A DNA stretch of 64,000 nucleotides from Streptomyces sp. NBC_00306 (GTDB lineage: Bacteria; Actinomycetota; Actinomycetes; Streptomycetales; Streptomycetaceae): contig NZ_CP108032.1 of the NCBI RefSeq assembly GCF_036169555.1, positions 4,650,001-4,714,000 of the forward strand. Direction: 5' to 3'. Position 1 is the first letter of the stretch. Each line of letters starts with the position of its first letter. The notes beneath the pieces were generated by a model. It saw nothing but the letters and a program-made list of their open reading frames with translations. It was not told where the DNA came from and did not search any database. Positions 50,570 to 59,712 of this stretch are shown one piece after another. Position numbers and translations under genes: made by a program.

Positions 50570-51832
50570 ATGTTCGCTCACGCGCCTCGCCGGGTCGCGG
50601 TGATCGGTGGCAGCCGTATCCCCTTCGCCAGGTCCGACGGTGCCTACGCCACCGCCTCCAACCAGGAGATGCTGGGCGCCGCGCTGGACGGGCTCGTCGA
50701 GCGGTACGGCCTCCAGGAGCCGGACGCGGTGGGCGAGTTCGTCGCCGGCGCCGTCCTCAAGCACAGCCGTGACTTCAATCTCGCTCGCGAGACCGTCCTC
50801 GGCTCGGCGCTCGACCCGCGGACCCCCGCGTACGACATCCAGCAGGCCTGCGGCACCGGACTGCAGGCGATCATCGCCGTGGCGAACAAGATCGCGCTCG
50901 GCGCGGTGGACAGCGGGATCGCGGGCGGCGCCGACACCGCGAGCGACGCACCGCTCGGCGTCAACGACGAGCTGCGCCGGATCCTGCTGGAAGCGCGCCG
51001 GGCGAAGGGGGCGGGCGGCCGGCTGCGGGCGCTCGCGCGGATCCGGCCGCGGCACCTCGTGCCCGACATCCCGCGCAACGCCGAACCCCGCACCGGGCTG
51101 TCGATGGGCGAGCACGCCGCGATCACCGCACGGGAGTGGGGGATCGGCCGCACCGAACAGGACGAGCTGACCGTCGAGAGCCACCGCCGGCTCGCCGCCG
51201 CGTACGACCGCGGGCTTCTGGACGACCTCGTCGTGCCGTACCGGGGCCTGGCCCGGGACGGGAATCTGCGGCCCGGCTCCACCGTGGAGAAACTCGCCAC
51301 GCTGAAGCCGGTGTTCGGCACGGCGCACCCCGACGCGACGATGACCGCCGCCAACTCCACCCCGCTCACCGACGGCGCGGCCACCGTGCTGCTGGCGAGC
51401 GAGGACTGGGCGGCGGCGCGGGGTCTGCGGCCGCTCGCCTTCCTCACGGCGTACGAGACGGCCGCCGTCGACCATGTCGGCGGGCGGGACGGACTGCTGA
51501 TGGCACCCGTGTACGCCGTCCCCCGGATGCTGGAGCGGGCCGGGCTCACCCTCGGCGATTTCGATCTGGTGGAGATCCACGAGGCGTTCGCCTCGCAGGT
51601 GCTCGCCACGCTGGCCGCCTGGGAGAAGCAGGGCCTCGCTCCCGTGGACCGGGCGCGGCTGAACGTCGGCGGCTCCTCGCTCGCGACCGGGCATCCGTTC
51701 GCCGCGACGGGCGCGCGGATCGTCGCGACGCTCGCCACGCTGCTGGCGGAGCGGGAGGGTCCGGGACGCGGACTCGTCTCGGTCTGCGCGGCGGGCGGCC
51801 AGGGGGTCACGGCGATCCTCGAACGTGCCTGA
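50570..51832 (+). CDS. Acetyl-CoA C-acyltransferase (thiolase, FadA2-like)
   Basis: A 420-residue thiolase that condenses or cleaves acyl-CoA. Seen: nucleophile Cys94 in QQACGTGLQA, ADTASDAPLG, the EIHEAFASQVLATL block, His375 in GSSLATGHPFAATG and Cys406 in VSVCAAGGQG. All three catalytic positions are present. ATG at 50570 follows TCAGGAG. It is divergent from the reductase. This gene set (MaoC, FabG4-type, thiolase) resembles the mycobacterial htdX-fabG4-fadA2 group. Confidence 0.94.
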   Translation: MFAHAPRRVAVIGGSRIPFARSDGAYATASNQEMLGAALDGLVERYGLQEPDAVGEFVAGAVLKHSRDFNLARETVLGSALDPRTPAYDIQQACGTGLQAIIAVANKIALGAVDSGIAGGADTASDAPLGVNDELRRILLEARRAKGAGGRLRALARIRPRHLVPDIPRNAEPRTGLSMGEHAAITAREWGIGRTEQDELTVESHRRLAAAYDRGLLDDLVVPYRGLARDGNLRPGSTVEKLATLKPVFGTAHPDATMTAANSTPLTDGAATVLLASEDWAAARGLRPLAFLTAYETAAVDHVGGRDGLLMAPVYAVPRMLERAGLTLGDFDLVEIHEAFASQVLATLAAWEKQGLAPVDRARLNVGGSSLATGHPFAATGARIVATLATLLAEREGPGRGLVSVCAAGGQGVTAILERA

Positions 51833-51907
51833 ACCCCGCCCTCCCGTGGGGCCGTTGCCCCGCAGCCACGCCCCCCCCGCATGTCCCACGCGCACAAGGA
51901 GTCGCCC

Positions 51908-53785
51908 GTGACCGCCGAACCGGTCGAGCCGAGCAAGAGCCTTCAGGGCGGTGTCGTACGCGAGGTCCTTCTGCCGCCGCTCGTGCCCGTCGTCCGCCAC
52001 GGTTCGCTCGCCGACATCCCCTTCGACAACGCACGCGAGGCGCCCGCCGACGCGGTCCTCAGCCGCAAGGGCCCCGGCGGCGACTGGAAGGACGTGACGG
52101 CCGGTGAGTTCGCGGACCAGGTGCTGGCGGTGGCCAAGGGCCTGATCGCCGAAGGGCTGCGGCCCGGCGACCGGCTCGCGATCATGTCCCGTACGACCTA
52201 TGAGTGGACGCTGCTCGACTTCGCGGCCTGGGCCGCCGGGCTGATCACCGTCCCCGTCTACCCGACCTCGTCCGCGTTCCAGGCCCGCTGGATCCTCCAG
52301 GACTCGGGAGCCGTCGCGTGCGTCGTGGAGGACACCGCCCAGGCGCGGTTGATCAGCCAGGAACGCAAGCAACTGCCCGACCTCACCCGGCTGTGGGCGT
52401 TCGCCACGGGCGCGGTGGACACGCTCATGAAGGCGGGCGCGCAGATACCCGACACGGTCGTCACCGCGCGGCGGGGCGGCCTGGGGCCGGAGTCGGTCGC
52501 GACACTGCTCTACACCTCGGGAACGACCGGCCGCCCCAAGGGCTGTGTCCTCACCCACGGGAACTTCTTCGCCGAGGTGGACAACGCGATCGAGCTGCTG
52601 CACCCGGTCTTCCGGTCGCTGAGCCGCGAACCCGCCGCCACGCTGCTCTTCCTGCCGCTGTCCCACGTGTTCGGGCGGATGGTGGCGGTGGCCTGTCTGC
52701 GGGCCCGCGTGCGGCTCGGGCACGCACCCTCCATCCGGACCGAGGACCTGCTCGCCGACCTGGCCGGCTTCCGGCCCACGTTCCTGCTCGCCATTCCCTA
52801 CGTCCTGGAGAAGGTCTACAACACCGGCCGCGCGACGGCCGAAAAGCTCGGCCGGGCCTCGTCGTTCGACCGGGCGGCGAGGATCGCCCGGCGCTACGGG
52901 GAGGCGGTGGAGGCGGCCCACCACGGCACCGGACCGGGGCCCTCGCGGTCCCTGCGAGCCGCCCGCGCGCTGTACGACCCGCTGGTCTACCGGCGTATCC
53001 GTGCCGCACTCGGCGGCAAGGTCCGGTACGCGATCTGCGGAGGTTCACCGCTCGGACGCCGCCTCGCCGCCTTCTACGCCGGAGCCGGTGTCCAGGTCTT
53101 CGAGGGGTACGGGCTCACCGAGACGACGGCCGCGGCCACCGTGACGCCGCCGCTCAAGCCCCGGATGGGCACGGTCGGTTGGCCCCTGCCCGGAACAGCG
53201 GTACGGATCGCCGACGACGGCGAGGTGCTGCTCCGCGGCGGCCAGGTGTTCAGCGGGTACTGGGACCGGGAGCGGGGTGCGATCGTGCCGGTGACCCGGG
53301 ACGGCTGGTTCGCCACGGGCGACCTCGGTTCGATCGACGCCGACGGCTATCTGACCATCACCGGTCGCACGAAGGACATCCTCATCACCTCCGCAGGGAA
53401 GAACGTCGCCCCGGCGCCGCTGGAGGACTGGCTGCGCGCCCACCCGCTCATCGGCCAGTGCATGGTGGTCGGCGACAACCGCCCCTATGTCACCGCCCTG
53501 TTGACGCTGGAGCCCGACGGCATCGCGCACTGGTGCCGGATGAAGAAGAAGCAGCACCTCACCGCGGCCCAACTGGCCGTGGACGAGGACCTGCTGGCGA
53601 CGCTCCAGCGCGCGGTGGACGAGGCGAACCGGCTGGTGTCGAGGGCCGAGTCGATCCGCCGCTTCCATGTTCTGGCAGGGGACTTCACGGAGGAGAGCGG
53701 CCATCTGACGCCGTCGCTGAAGCTGCGGCGGAGCGCGATCGCGCGTGACTTCACGGCGGAGATCGAGGGCCTGTACCGCCGGTGA
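51908..53785 (+). CDS. Long-chain fatty acid-CoA ligase (AMP-binding, FadD15-like)
   Basis: A 625-residue acyl-CoA synthetase that activates fatty acids with ATP. Seen: the P-loop-like YTSGTTGRPKGC, YGLTETTAAATV, the GDLGSIDADGYLTITGRTKD hinge region, and the GKNVAPAPLED segment carrying the C-terminal lysine region. GTG at 51908 follows AAGGAG with 6-nt spacing and begins VTAEPVEPS; an ATG at 51881 is in frame but has no ribosome site. It is 75 nt after the thiolase and likely co-transcribed, supplying acyl-CoA to the cluster. Confidence 0.93.
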   Translation: MTAEPVEPSKSLQGGVVREVLLPPLVPVVRHGSLADIPFDNAREAPADAVLSRKGPGGDWKDVTAGEFADQVLAVAKGLIAEGLRPGDRLAIMSRTTYEWTLLDFAAWAAGLITVPVYPTSSAFQARWILQDSGAVACVVEDTAQARLISQERKQLPDLTRLWAFATGAVDTLMKAGAQIPDTVVTARRGGLGPESVATLLYTSGTTGRPKGCVLTHGNFFAEVDNAIELLHPVFRSLSREPAATLLFLPLSHVFGRMVAVACLRARVRLGHAPSIRTEDLLADLAGFRPTFLLAIPYVLEKVYNTGRATAEKLGRASSFDRAARIARRYGEAVEAAHHGTGPGPSRSLRAARALYDPLVYRRIRAALGGKVRYAICGGSPLGRRLAAFYAGAGVQVFEGYGLTETTAAATVTPPLKPRMGTVGWPLPGTAVRIADDGEVLLRGGQVFSGYWDRERGAIVPVTRDGWFATGDLGSIDADGYLTITGRTKDILITSAGKNVAPAPLEDWLRAHPLIGQCMVVGDNRPYVTALLTLEPDGIAHWCRMKKKQHLTAAQLAVDEDLLATLQRAVDEANRLVSRAESIRRFHVLAGDFTEESGHLTPSLKLRRSAIARDFTAEIEGLYRR

Positions 53786-54256
53786 CAGCGCGACACCGCG
53801 ACGACACCGCGACAGCGATGACACCGCGTCCGTGCGCCGTGGCGCGGGTCGTGCGGACCATGGGTCCGGAAAAGCGCTCCGGAGTCACCCGGGGTGACGT
53901 GACCGGCACCCTGCGGAGGGGGATTAGGGCCGATTCGTGCGTGCGCTTCGCCACAGCCGGACAAATCTCTACGCGCGGGTAGGCCGCCTTCCGCGGTTCC
54001 CGACTCCCCGGGGCGAGCTGCGACGATGCCCACCTGTCGGGGGTCCGGCAGGGCAGTGCCACTTACCGGCCTTGTGCCCCGGACAACAGGCGAGTCGGGT
54101 CAACGCTGGATAAACTCCTCGTTTGCCGTGCGCGGAACGGGGATTCGCAGCGCACTCCACGACCGAGGGAGAGTGAGAGATGCGTACCAGGCCGTCGCGT
54201 GTCGACCGGGGCGAGCGCGGTCCCGGGGATCTGTCCGCCGGCGAACGGCGGACTGC
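53786..54256. other. 471-nt gap before the Pls/PosA-like gene
   Basis: No convincing gene lies here. Seen: a short ACACCGCGA-type repeat (53789-53828), the inverted repeat GTCACC-CGG-GGTGAC at 53884-53898 followed by another GTGAC, and a locally AT-richer piece around 54105-54125 (GGATAAACTCC) that could hold a -10 for the synthetase gene. The gap size suggests a regulated promoter. Confidence 0.45.
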
Positions 54257-57200
54257 ATGACCGTCGCCCCGGAGACCCCGGCTCTCCTCGAAACCCTTCT
54301 GGCCGAAGCGCCCTCCCCGGCGCTCTACACCGCCGGCGGCGCCGCACCCGAGCGCACTCTCGTCGACATGCTCGACGAGACCGCCCGCCGCCACCCGGAC
54401 GCTCTCGCCGTCGACGACGGCGTCGCACCCCTCACCTACCGTGCGCTCCTCGACGAGGTCGAGACGCTGCGCCGGCAGCTCGCCGAGACCGGCACGGGGA
54501 CCGGCGACCGGGTGGGCATACGCGTCCCCTCCGGGACCGCCGACCTGTACGTCTCCATCCTCGCCGTCCTCGCGGCCGGCGCCGCCTACGTCCCCGTCGA
54601 CGCCGAGGACCCCGACGAGCGCGCCGACCTCGTGTTCACCGAGGCCGCGGTGAGCGCCGTCATCGGCGAAGGCCGCACCATCGTCCCGAGCAGCACCCCC
54701 GGCGGCGACACCGGCCGCAGGCCGGCGCCCGACGACGACGCCTGGATCATCTTCACCTCCGGCTCCACCGGCAAGCCCAAGGGCGTCGCCGTCACCCACC
54801 GCAACGCCGCGGCGTTCGTCGACGCGGAGGCCGGTCTCTTCCTCACCGGCGCCCCGCTCGGCCCCGGCGACCGCGTCCTGGCCGGCCTCTCCGTCGCCTT
54901 CGACGCCTCCTGCGAGGAGATGTGGCTGGCCTGGCGGCACGGCGCCTGCCTGGTGCCCGCCCCCCGCTCCCTCGTCCGCACCGGACTCGACCTCGGCCCC
55001 TGGCTCGTCGAACAGCGCATCACCGTCGTCTCGACGGTCCCCACACTCGCGGCCCTGTGGCCCGCTGAAGCGCTCGACGAGGTACGTCTGCTGATCTTCG
55101 GCGGTGAGGCCTGCCCGCCCGAGCTGGCGGAACGCATGGCGGTCCCCGGCCGCGAGGTGTGGAACACCTACGGCCCGACCGAGGCCACCGTCGTCGCCTG
55201 CGCGGCCCCGCTGACCGGCGAGGGCCCGGTGCGCATCGGCCTGCCGCTCGACGGCTGGGAGCTCGCCGTCGTGGACGGCCGCGGCGAGATCGTGGCGATG
55301 GGCGAGACCGGCGAGCTGGTGATCGGCGGCGTCGGCCTGGCGCGCTACCTGGACGAGGCGAAGGACACCGAGAAGTACGCTCCCCTGCCCGCACTCGGCT
55401 GGGACCGCGCCTACCGCAGTGGTGACCTGGTGCGCGCGGAGGAGGAGGGCCTGCTCTTCGTGGGCCGCGCCGACGAGCAGATCAAGCTCGGCGGCCGCCG
55501 TATCGAGCTGGGCGAGATCGACGCGGCGCTCCAGGCGCTGCCGGGCGTGGCAGGCGCGGCGGCGGCGGTCCGCACGACCGGTGCGGGCCATCAGCTGCTG
55601 GTGGGCTACGTCGTACCGGCGGCGCCGGACGGCGTGACGCCCGCGGACGTGCTCGACGACTCCGCCGAGGTGCGGGAGACCGAGGGCGCCGAGGCCGTGG
55701 CTCAGGGAACGGACGCGCCCGCCGATGCACCGGCCGCCGCGGATGCCGATATCGACCACGCCGACGCCGACGCCGGTATCGATGCCGACGCCGTGCCCGA
55801 CGCCGCCGTCGCGTTCGACCTCGACGACTCGCTCGCGCGGCTGCGCAAGGAGCTGCCCGCCGCGCTCGTCCCGCTCATCGCCGTCGTCGACGATCTGCCG
55901 ACCCGCACCTCCGGCAAGGTCGACCGCAACGCCCTGCCCTGGCCGCTGCCGAACACCGGCACCGGCGACAGCGCTCAGGCCGCCGAGCTCACCGAGACCG
56001 AGGCCTGGCTCGCCGAACAGTGGACCGACCTCCTGGGCGTGCCGGTGAGCGGGCCCGACGCCGACTTCTTCGCCGGCGGAGGTGGCAGTCTCGCCGCCGC
56101 ACAGCTCGTCTCGCGGATCCGTGAGCAGTACGCCACCGGGTCCGTCGGCGACATCTACCAGAACCCGACGCTCGGAGCCCTCGCGCTCACGCTGGAGCGG
56201 ACCTCCCCGCGCAGCACGAAGGCCCGCCCGGTGCGGCCGGTGCCGCGCAGGACCGGGATCGCGCAGATTCTGCTCATGCTGCCGCTGCTGACCGTCACCG
56301 GACTGCGCTGGTCGGTCGTCGCGGCCGCCGTCAACAACGTCGTCGCCCTGCCCTGGGCCCCCACCGTCTCCTGGTGGTGGGTGGCGCTCGGCTGGCTGCT
56401 GTTCCTCAGCCCGGCCGGGCGGATCGTCATCGCCGCCGGCGGCGCGCGGATGCTGCTGCGCGGGGTGCGCCCCGGGACGTACGCGCGCGGCGGCGGCACC
56501 CATCTGCGCCTGTGGACTGCCGAACGCCTCGCCGAGCTCAGCGGTGCGACCAACCTCGCGGGCACCTGGCTCACCTACTACGCCCGCGCGCTCGGTGTCC
56601 GGATCGGCGAGGACGTCGACCTGCACTCCCTGCCTCCGGTGACCGGCATGCTCCGGCTCGGCCGCGGCAGCGCCGTGGAACCCGAGGTGGACCTCTCCGG
56701 CCACTGGCTGGACGGGGACCGGCTGCACATCGGAGCCGTACGCATCGGCGCCGGTGCCACCGTCGGCGCCCGCAGCACGCTCTTCCCCGGCGCGCGGATC
56801 GGCAAGCGCGCCGAGATCGCGCCCGGGTCCGGCGTGACCGGGACCGTGCCGGCCGACGAGCGCTGGTCCGGTGTGCCGGCCACCCGCAAGGGCAAGGCCA
56901 ACCGCCGGTTCCCCGAAGGCCGTCCCCGGCGCAGACGCCGCTGGACCGCCGTCTACTCCCTGACCTCGCTGTTCCTCAGCCTGCTGCCGGCGCTCGCGGC
57001 GCTGCCCGCGCTGCTGGTGATGGGCGCCTTCGTGGACGGCACCCACGGGCTCGGTGACGCCCTGGCCGCCGCGCTCACCGCCGTACCGCTCGCCACGCTG
57101 GTGGCGATGGCCGGCTACGCCCTGCTGATCGTCGCCGGCGTCCGTACGCTCGGCGTCGGCCTGCGCGAGGGCCATCACCCCGTGCACGGCCGGATCGCCT

Positions 57201-58321
57201 GGCAGGCATGGGCGACCGAGCGGCTGATGGACATGGCGCGCGTCCATCTCTTCCCCCTCTACGCGAGCCTGTTCACGCCCGTGTGGCTGCGGGCGCTGGG
57301 CATGAAGGTGGGCCGCGGCGTCGAGGCGTCGACGGTGCTCGCACTCCCCGCGATGACCACGGTCGGCGACGGCGCGTTCCTGGCCGACGACACACTGGTG
57401 GCTTCCTACGAACTCGGCGGCGGCTGGCTGCGGATCGCCGAGGCCCGGGTCGGCAAGCGCGCGTTCCTCGGCAACTCCGGGATGACCGCCGCCGGGCGCC
57501 GGGTGCCCAAGCGGGGTCTCGTCGGTGTGCTGTCGTCGACCCCGAAGCGGGCCAAGGCGGGCTCGTCCTGGCTCGGTATGCCTCCGATGAAGCTGCCGCG
57601 TTCGGCGGAGGAGAGCGACCAGAGCCGTACCTTCGCCCCGCCCGCCCGGCTGAAGTGGGCGCGCGCCTGCGTCGAGCTCTGCCGGATCGTGCCGGTGATG
57701 TGCAGCGTCGCGCTCGCCGTCCTCGGGCTCGCGGTCTTCGAACTGCTGGCGGCCCGGTACGGATTCACCGTCGCCATCCTGGCCGGCGGAGCGGTGCTGT
57801 TCGCCGCCGGTGTGGTGGCGTGCCTGGTGGCGATCGCGGCGAAGTGGCTGCTGGTGGGCCGGTTCAAGGCCGTCGAGCACCCGCTGTGGTCGTCGTTCGT
57901 GTGGCGCAACGAGGTCGCGGACACCTTCGTCGAGGTGCTGGCCGTGCCGTGGCTGGTCGGTGCGAGCGCCGGCACCCCGCTGATGAACTTGTGGCTGCGC
58001 GGGCTCGGCGCCCGCATCGGACGAGGTGCCTGGTGCGACACCTACTGGCTGCCCGAGGCGGACCTGGTGAGCGTCGGCAGCGGCGCGAGCGTCAACCGCG
58101 GATGCGTCGTCCAGACCCACCTCTTCCATGACCGGATCATGCGCATGGACAATGTCGTTCTCGGAGCGGGCGCGACACTCGGCCCGCACGGCATCGCGCT
58201 GCCCGGCGCGGTGATCGGCGACCGGGCCACCGTCGGTCCGGCGTCGCTGGTGATGCGCGGGGAGAGCGTGCCCGCGGACAGCCGCTGGCTGGGCAACCCG
58301 ATCGCGGCATGGCGGAAGTGA
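54257..58321 (+). CDS. Pls/PosA-type membrane non-ribosomal peptide synthetase (homopoly amino acid synthetase-like)
   Basis: A 1354-residue single-module synthetase. Domains in order: adenylation about 40-570, with A3 TSGSTGKPKG (167-176) and A10 lysine Lys554; peptidyl carrier about 575-640 with Ser611 (GGGGSLAAA); then six membrane helices in pairs (about 670-718, 897-965, 1141-1198), separating three soluble repeats rich in left-handed-helix hexapeptides. This matches S. albulus epsilon-poly-L-lysine synthetase (1319 residues). By hand alignment to GrsA the pocket is D-A-E-S-I-G-T-V-V-K, lysine-like. A D/A-rich insert (about 457-517) splits the adenylation C-terminal part. ATG 54257; no strong ribosome site. 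The product could be a cationic homopolymer; the exact monomer is inferred. Confidence 0.9.
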   Translation: MTVAPETPALLETLLAEAPSPALYTAGGAAPERTLVDMLDETARRHPDALAVDDGVAPLTYRALLDEVETLRRQLAETGTGTGDRVGIRVPSGTADLYVSILAVLAAGAAYVPVDAEDPDERADLVFTEAAVSAVIGEGRTIVPSSTPGGDTGRRPAPDDDAWIIFTSGSTGKPKGVAVTHRNAAAFVDAEAGLFLTGAPLGPGDRVLAGLSVAFDASCEEMWLAWRHGACLVPAPRSLVRTGLDLGPWLVEQRITVVSTVPTLAALWPAEALDEVRLLIFGGEACPPELAERMAVPGREVWNTYGPTEATVVACAAPLTGEGPVRIGLPLDGWELAVVDGRGEIVAMGETGELVIGGVGLARYLDEAKDTEKYAPLPALGWDRAYRSGDLVRAEEEGLLFVGRADEQIKLGGRRIELGEIDAALQALPGVAGAAAAVRTTGAGHQLLVGYVVPAAPDGVTPADVLDDSAEVRETEGAEAVAQGTDAPADAPAAADADIDHADADAGIDADAVPDAAVAFDLDDSLARLRKELPAALVPLIAVVDDLPTRTSGKVDRNALPWPLPNTGTGDSAQAAELTETEAWLAEQWTDLLGVPVSGPDADFFAGGGGSLAAAQLVSRIREQYATGSVGDIYQNPTLGALALTLERTSPRSTKARPVRPVPRRTGIAQILLMLPLLTVTGLRWSVVAAAVNNVVALPWAPTVSWWWVALGWLLFLSPAGRIVIAAGGARMLLRGVRPGTYARGGGTHLRLWTAERLAELSGATNLAGTWLTYYARALGVRIGEDVDLHSLPPVTGMLRLGRGSAVEPEVDLSGHWLDGDRLHIGAVRIGAGATVGARSTLFPGARIGKRAEIAPGSGVTGTVPADERWSGVPATRKGKANRRFPEGRPRRRRRWTAVYSLTSLFLSLLPALAALPALLVMGAFVDGTHGLGDALAAALTAVPLATLVAMAGYALLIVAGVRTLGVGLREGHHPVHGRIAWQAWATERLMDMARVHLFPLYASLFTPVWLRALGMKVGRGVEASTVLALPAMTTVGDGAFLADDTLVASYELGGGWLRIAEARVGKRAFLGNSGMTAAGRRVPKRGLVGVLSSTPKRAKAGSSWLGMPPMKLPRSAEESDQSRTFAPPARLKWARACVELCRIVPVMCSVALAVLGLAVFELLAARYGFTVAILAGGAVLFAAGVVACLVAIAAKWLLVGRFKAVEHPLWSSFVWRNEVADTFVEVLAVPWLVGASAGTPLMNLWLRGLGARIGRGAWCDTYWLPEADLVSVGSGASVNRGCVVQTHLFHDRIMRMDNVVLGAGATLGPHGIALPGAVIGDRATVGPASLVMRGESVPADSRWLGNPIAAWRK

Positions 58322-59673
58322 GCACGGGCGCGACAGCGCAGTACACGCAAGACCCAAAGGACGCACGGGTGACGGACTTGTATCTGCCGCAGCACGGCGA
58401 CAGCGGTTACGGGACGACGCGGTACGACCTGGAGCTGGACTACATCCCGCACACCGGGCGGCTGTCCGGCCGGGCCCGGATCACCGCCGTCGCCGAGCGC
58501 GCGCTGCCCGAAATCGTCCTCGACCTCGGGCAGTTCCGGCTCAGCAAGGTGCTGGTGGACGGCGCCCGCCCGGCCCGGTACACACACCGCGGGGACAAAC
58601 TCCGGATACGTCCGGCGCGACCGCTGCGGGCGGGCGCCGGCTTCACCGTCGAGGTGCGCTACACGGGAGTGCCGCATCCCGTGCGCACCCGTGACTGGGG
58701 CGACCTCGGCTGGGAGCAGCTGGACGAGGGCGCGCTGGTGGCCTCCCAGCCGCACGGCGCCCGGTCCTGGTTCCCCTGCAACGACCGCCCCGACGACAAG
58801 GCCGTGTACCGGATCGCGGTGACGGCGCCCACGCCGTACACGGTGATTGCGAACGGCACGCTCACCTCGCGCACGATGAGCGCCTCCACGACGACCTGGG
58901 TGTACGAGCAGTCCGCCCCGATGGCCACGTATCTCGCGACCGTGCAGATCGGGCCCTACGAACTGGTCGACGTCCCGCACGCGGGAGCCGTGCCGCAGCC
59001 CGCCGCCGTGCCGCGTTCGCTCCTCGGGCGCTTCGGGCGCGACTTCGCGCGCCAGCCGCAGATGATGACCGTCTTCCAGGACCTGTTCGGGCCCTACCCC
59101 TTCGACGACTACGCGGTCGTGATCGTCGACGAGGAACTGGACGTGCCGGTCGAGGCCCAGGGCCTGTCCATCTTCGGCGCGAACCACGTCGACGGGCGGC
59201 GCGGCAGCGAACGCCTGGTGGCGCACGAACTGGCCCACCAGTGGTTCGGCAACAGCCTCACGGTCGCCGACTGGCGGCACATCTGGCTCAACGAGGGCTT
59301 CGCGAAGTACGCCGAGTGGCTGTGGTCCGAGATGTCGGGCGGCCCCTCCGCGTCGGCGATGGCCGCGAAGTCCCGGGCGCGCCTGGCGCTGCTGCGGCAG
59401 GACGTCCGCATCGCCGACCCCGGTCTGCGGCGGCTGTTCGACGACCGGGTCTACGAACGCGGTGCGCTGACGCTGCACGCGCTGCGCATGGAGATCGGGC
59501 ACGCGGCCTTCGTGGGGCTGCTGCGGCAGTGGACGTCGACGCACCGGCACGGTGTGGTCACGACGGAGGAGTTCATCGCGCTGGCCCGCGAGCACTCACC
59601 GCGCCCGCTGGACAAGCTGTTCACGACGTGGCTGTACGAGCCGAAGCTGCCGCCGCTGCCGCGGCAGCGCTGA
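58309..59673 (+). CDS. M1 family zinc metallopeptidase (aminopeptidase)
   Basis: A 454-residue M1 aminopeptidase. Seen: the zinc site His306-Glu307-x-x-His310 with Glu329 exactly 18 residues on (HELAHQW, NEGFAKYAEW), and the substrate Tyr382 in RVYERGAL. It has no signal peptide or membrane helix and is shorter than PepN-type enzymes. It overlaps the Pls-like gene by 13 nt, so the two are coupled. In S. albulus an epsilon-poly-lysine-degrading aminopeptidase is reported as a zinc enzyme tied to pls; a role in trimming or self-protection against the polymer is therefore a fair inference, not proof. The family's GxMEN motif appears replaced by VEAQG (about residue 283). Confidence 0.92.
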   Translation: MAEVSTGATAQYTQDPKDARVTDLYLPQHGDSGYGTTRYDLELDYIPHTGRLSGRARITAVAERALPEIVLDLGQFRLSKVLVDGARPARYTHRGDKLRIRPARPLRAGAGFTVEVRYTGVPHPVRTRDWGDLGWEQLDEGALVASQPHGARSWFPCNDRPDDKAVYRIAVTAPTPYTVIANGTLTSRTMSASTTTWVYEQSAPMATYLATVQIGPYELVDVPHAGAVPQPAAVPRSLLGRFGRDFARQPQMMTVFQDLFGPYPFDDYAVVIVDEELDVPVEAQGLSIFGANHVDGRRGSERLVAHELAHQWFGNSLTVADWRHIWLNEGFAKYAEWLWSEMSGGPSASAMAAKSRARLALLRQDVRIADPGLRRLFDDRVYERGALTLHALRMEIGHAAFVGLLRQWTSTHRHGVVTTEEFIALAREHSPRPLDKLFTTWLYEPKLPPLPRQR

Positions 59674-59712
59674 GCCGGCCGCTCGGCGGCGCGGGTGTCG
59701 GGGCCCGGCCCC

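Noticed and set aside
53969-58366. A very long open frame of about 1465 codons antisense to the Pls-like gene
   Set aside because: It is a mirror frame of a GC-rich gene: His/Arg/Gly/Val-rich composition, no domain and no ribosome site. The + strand carries clear adenylation motifs.
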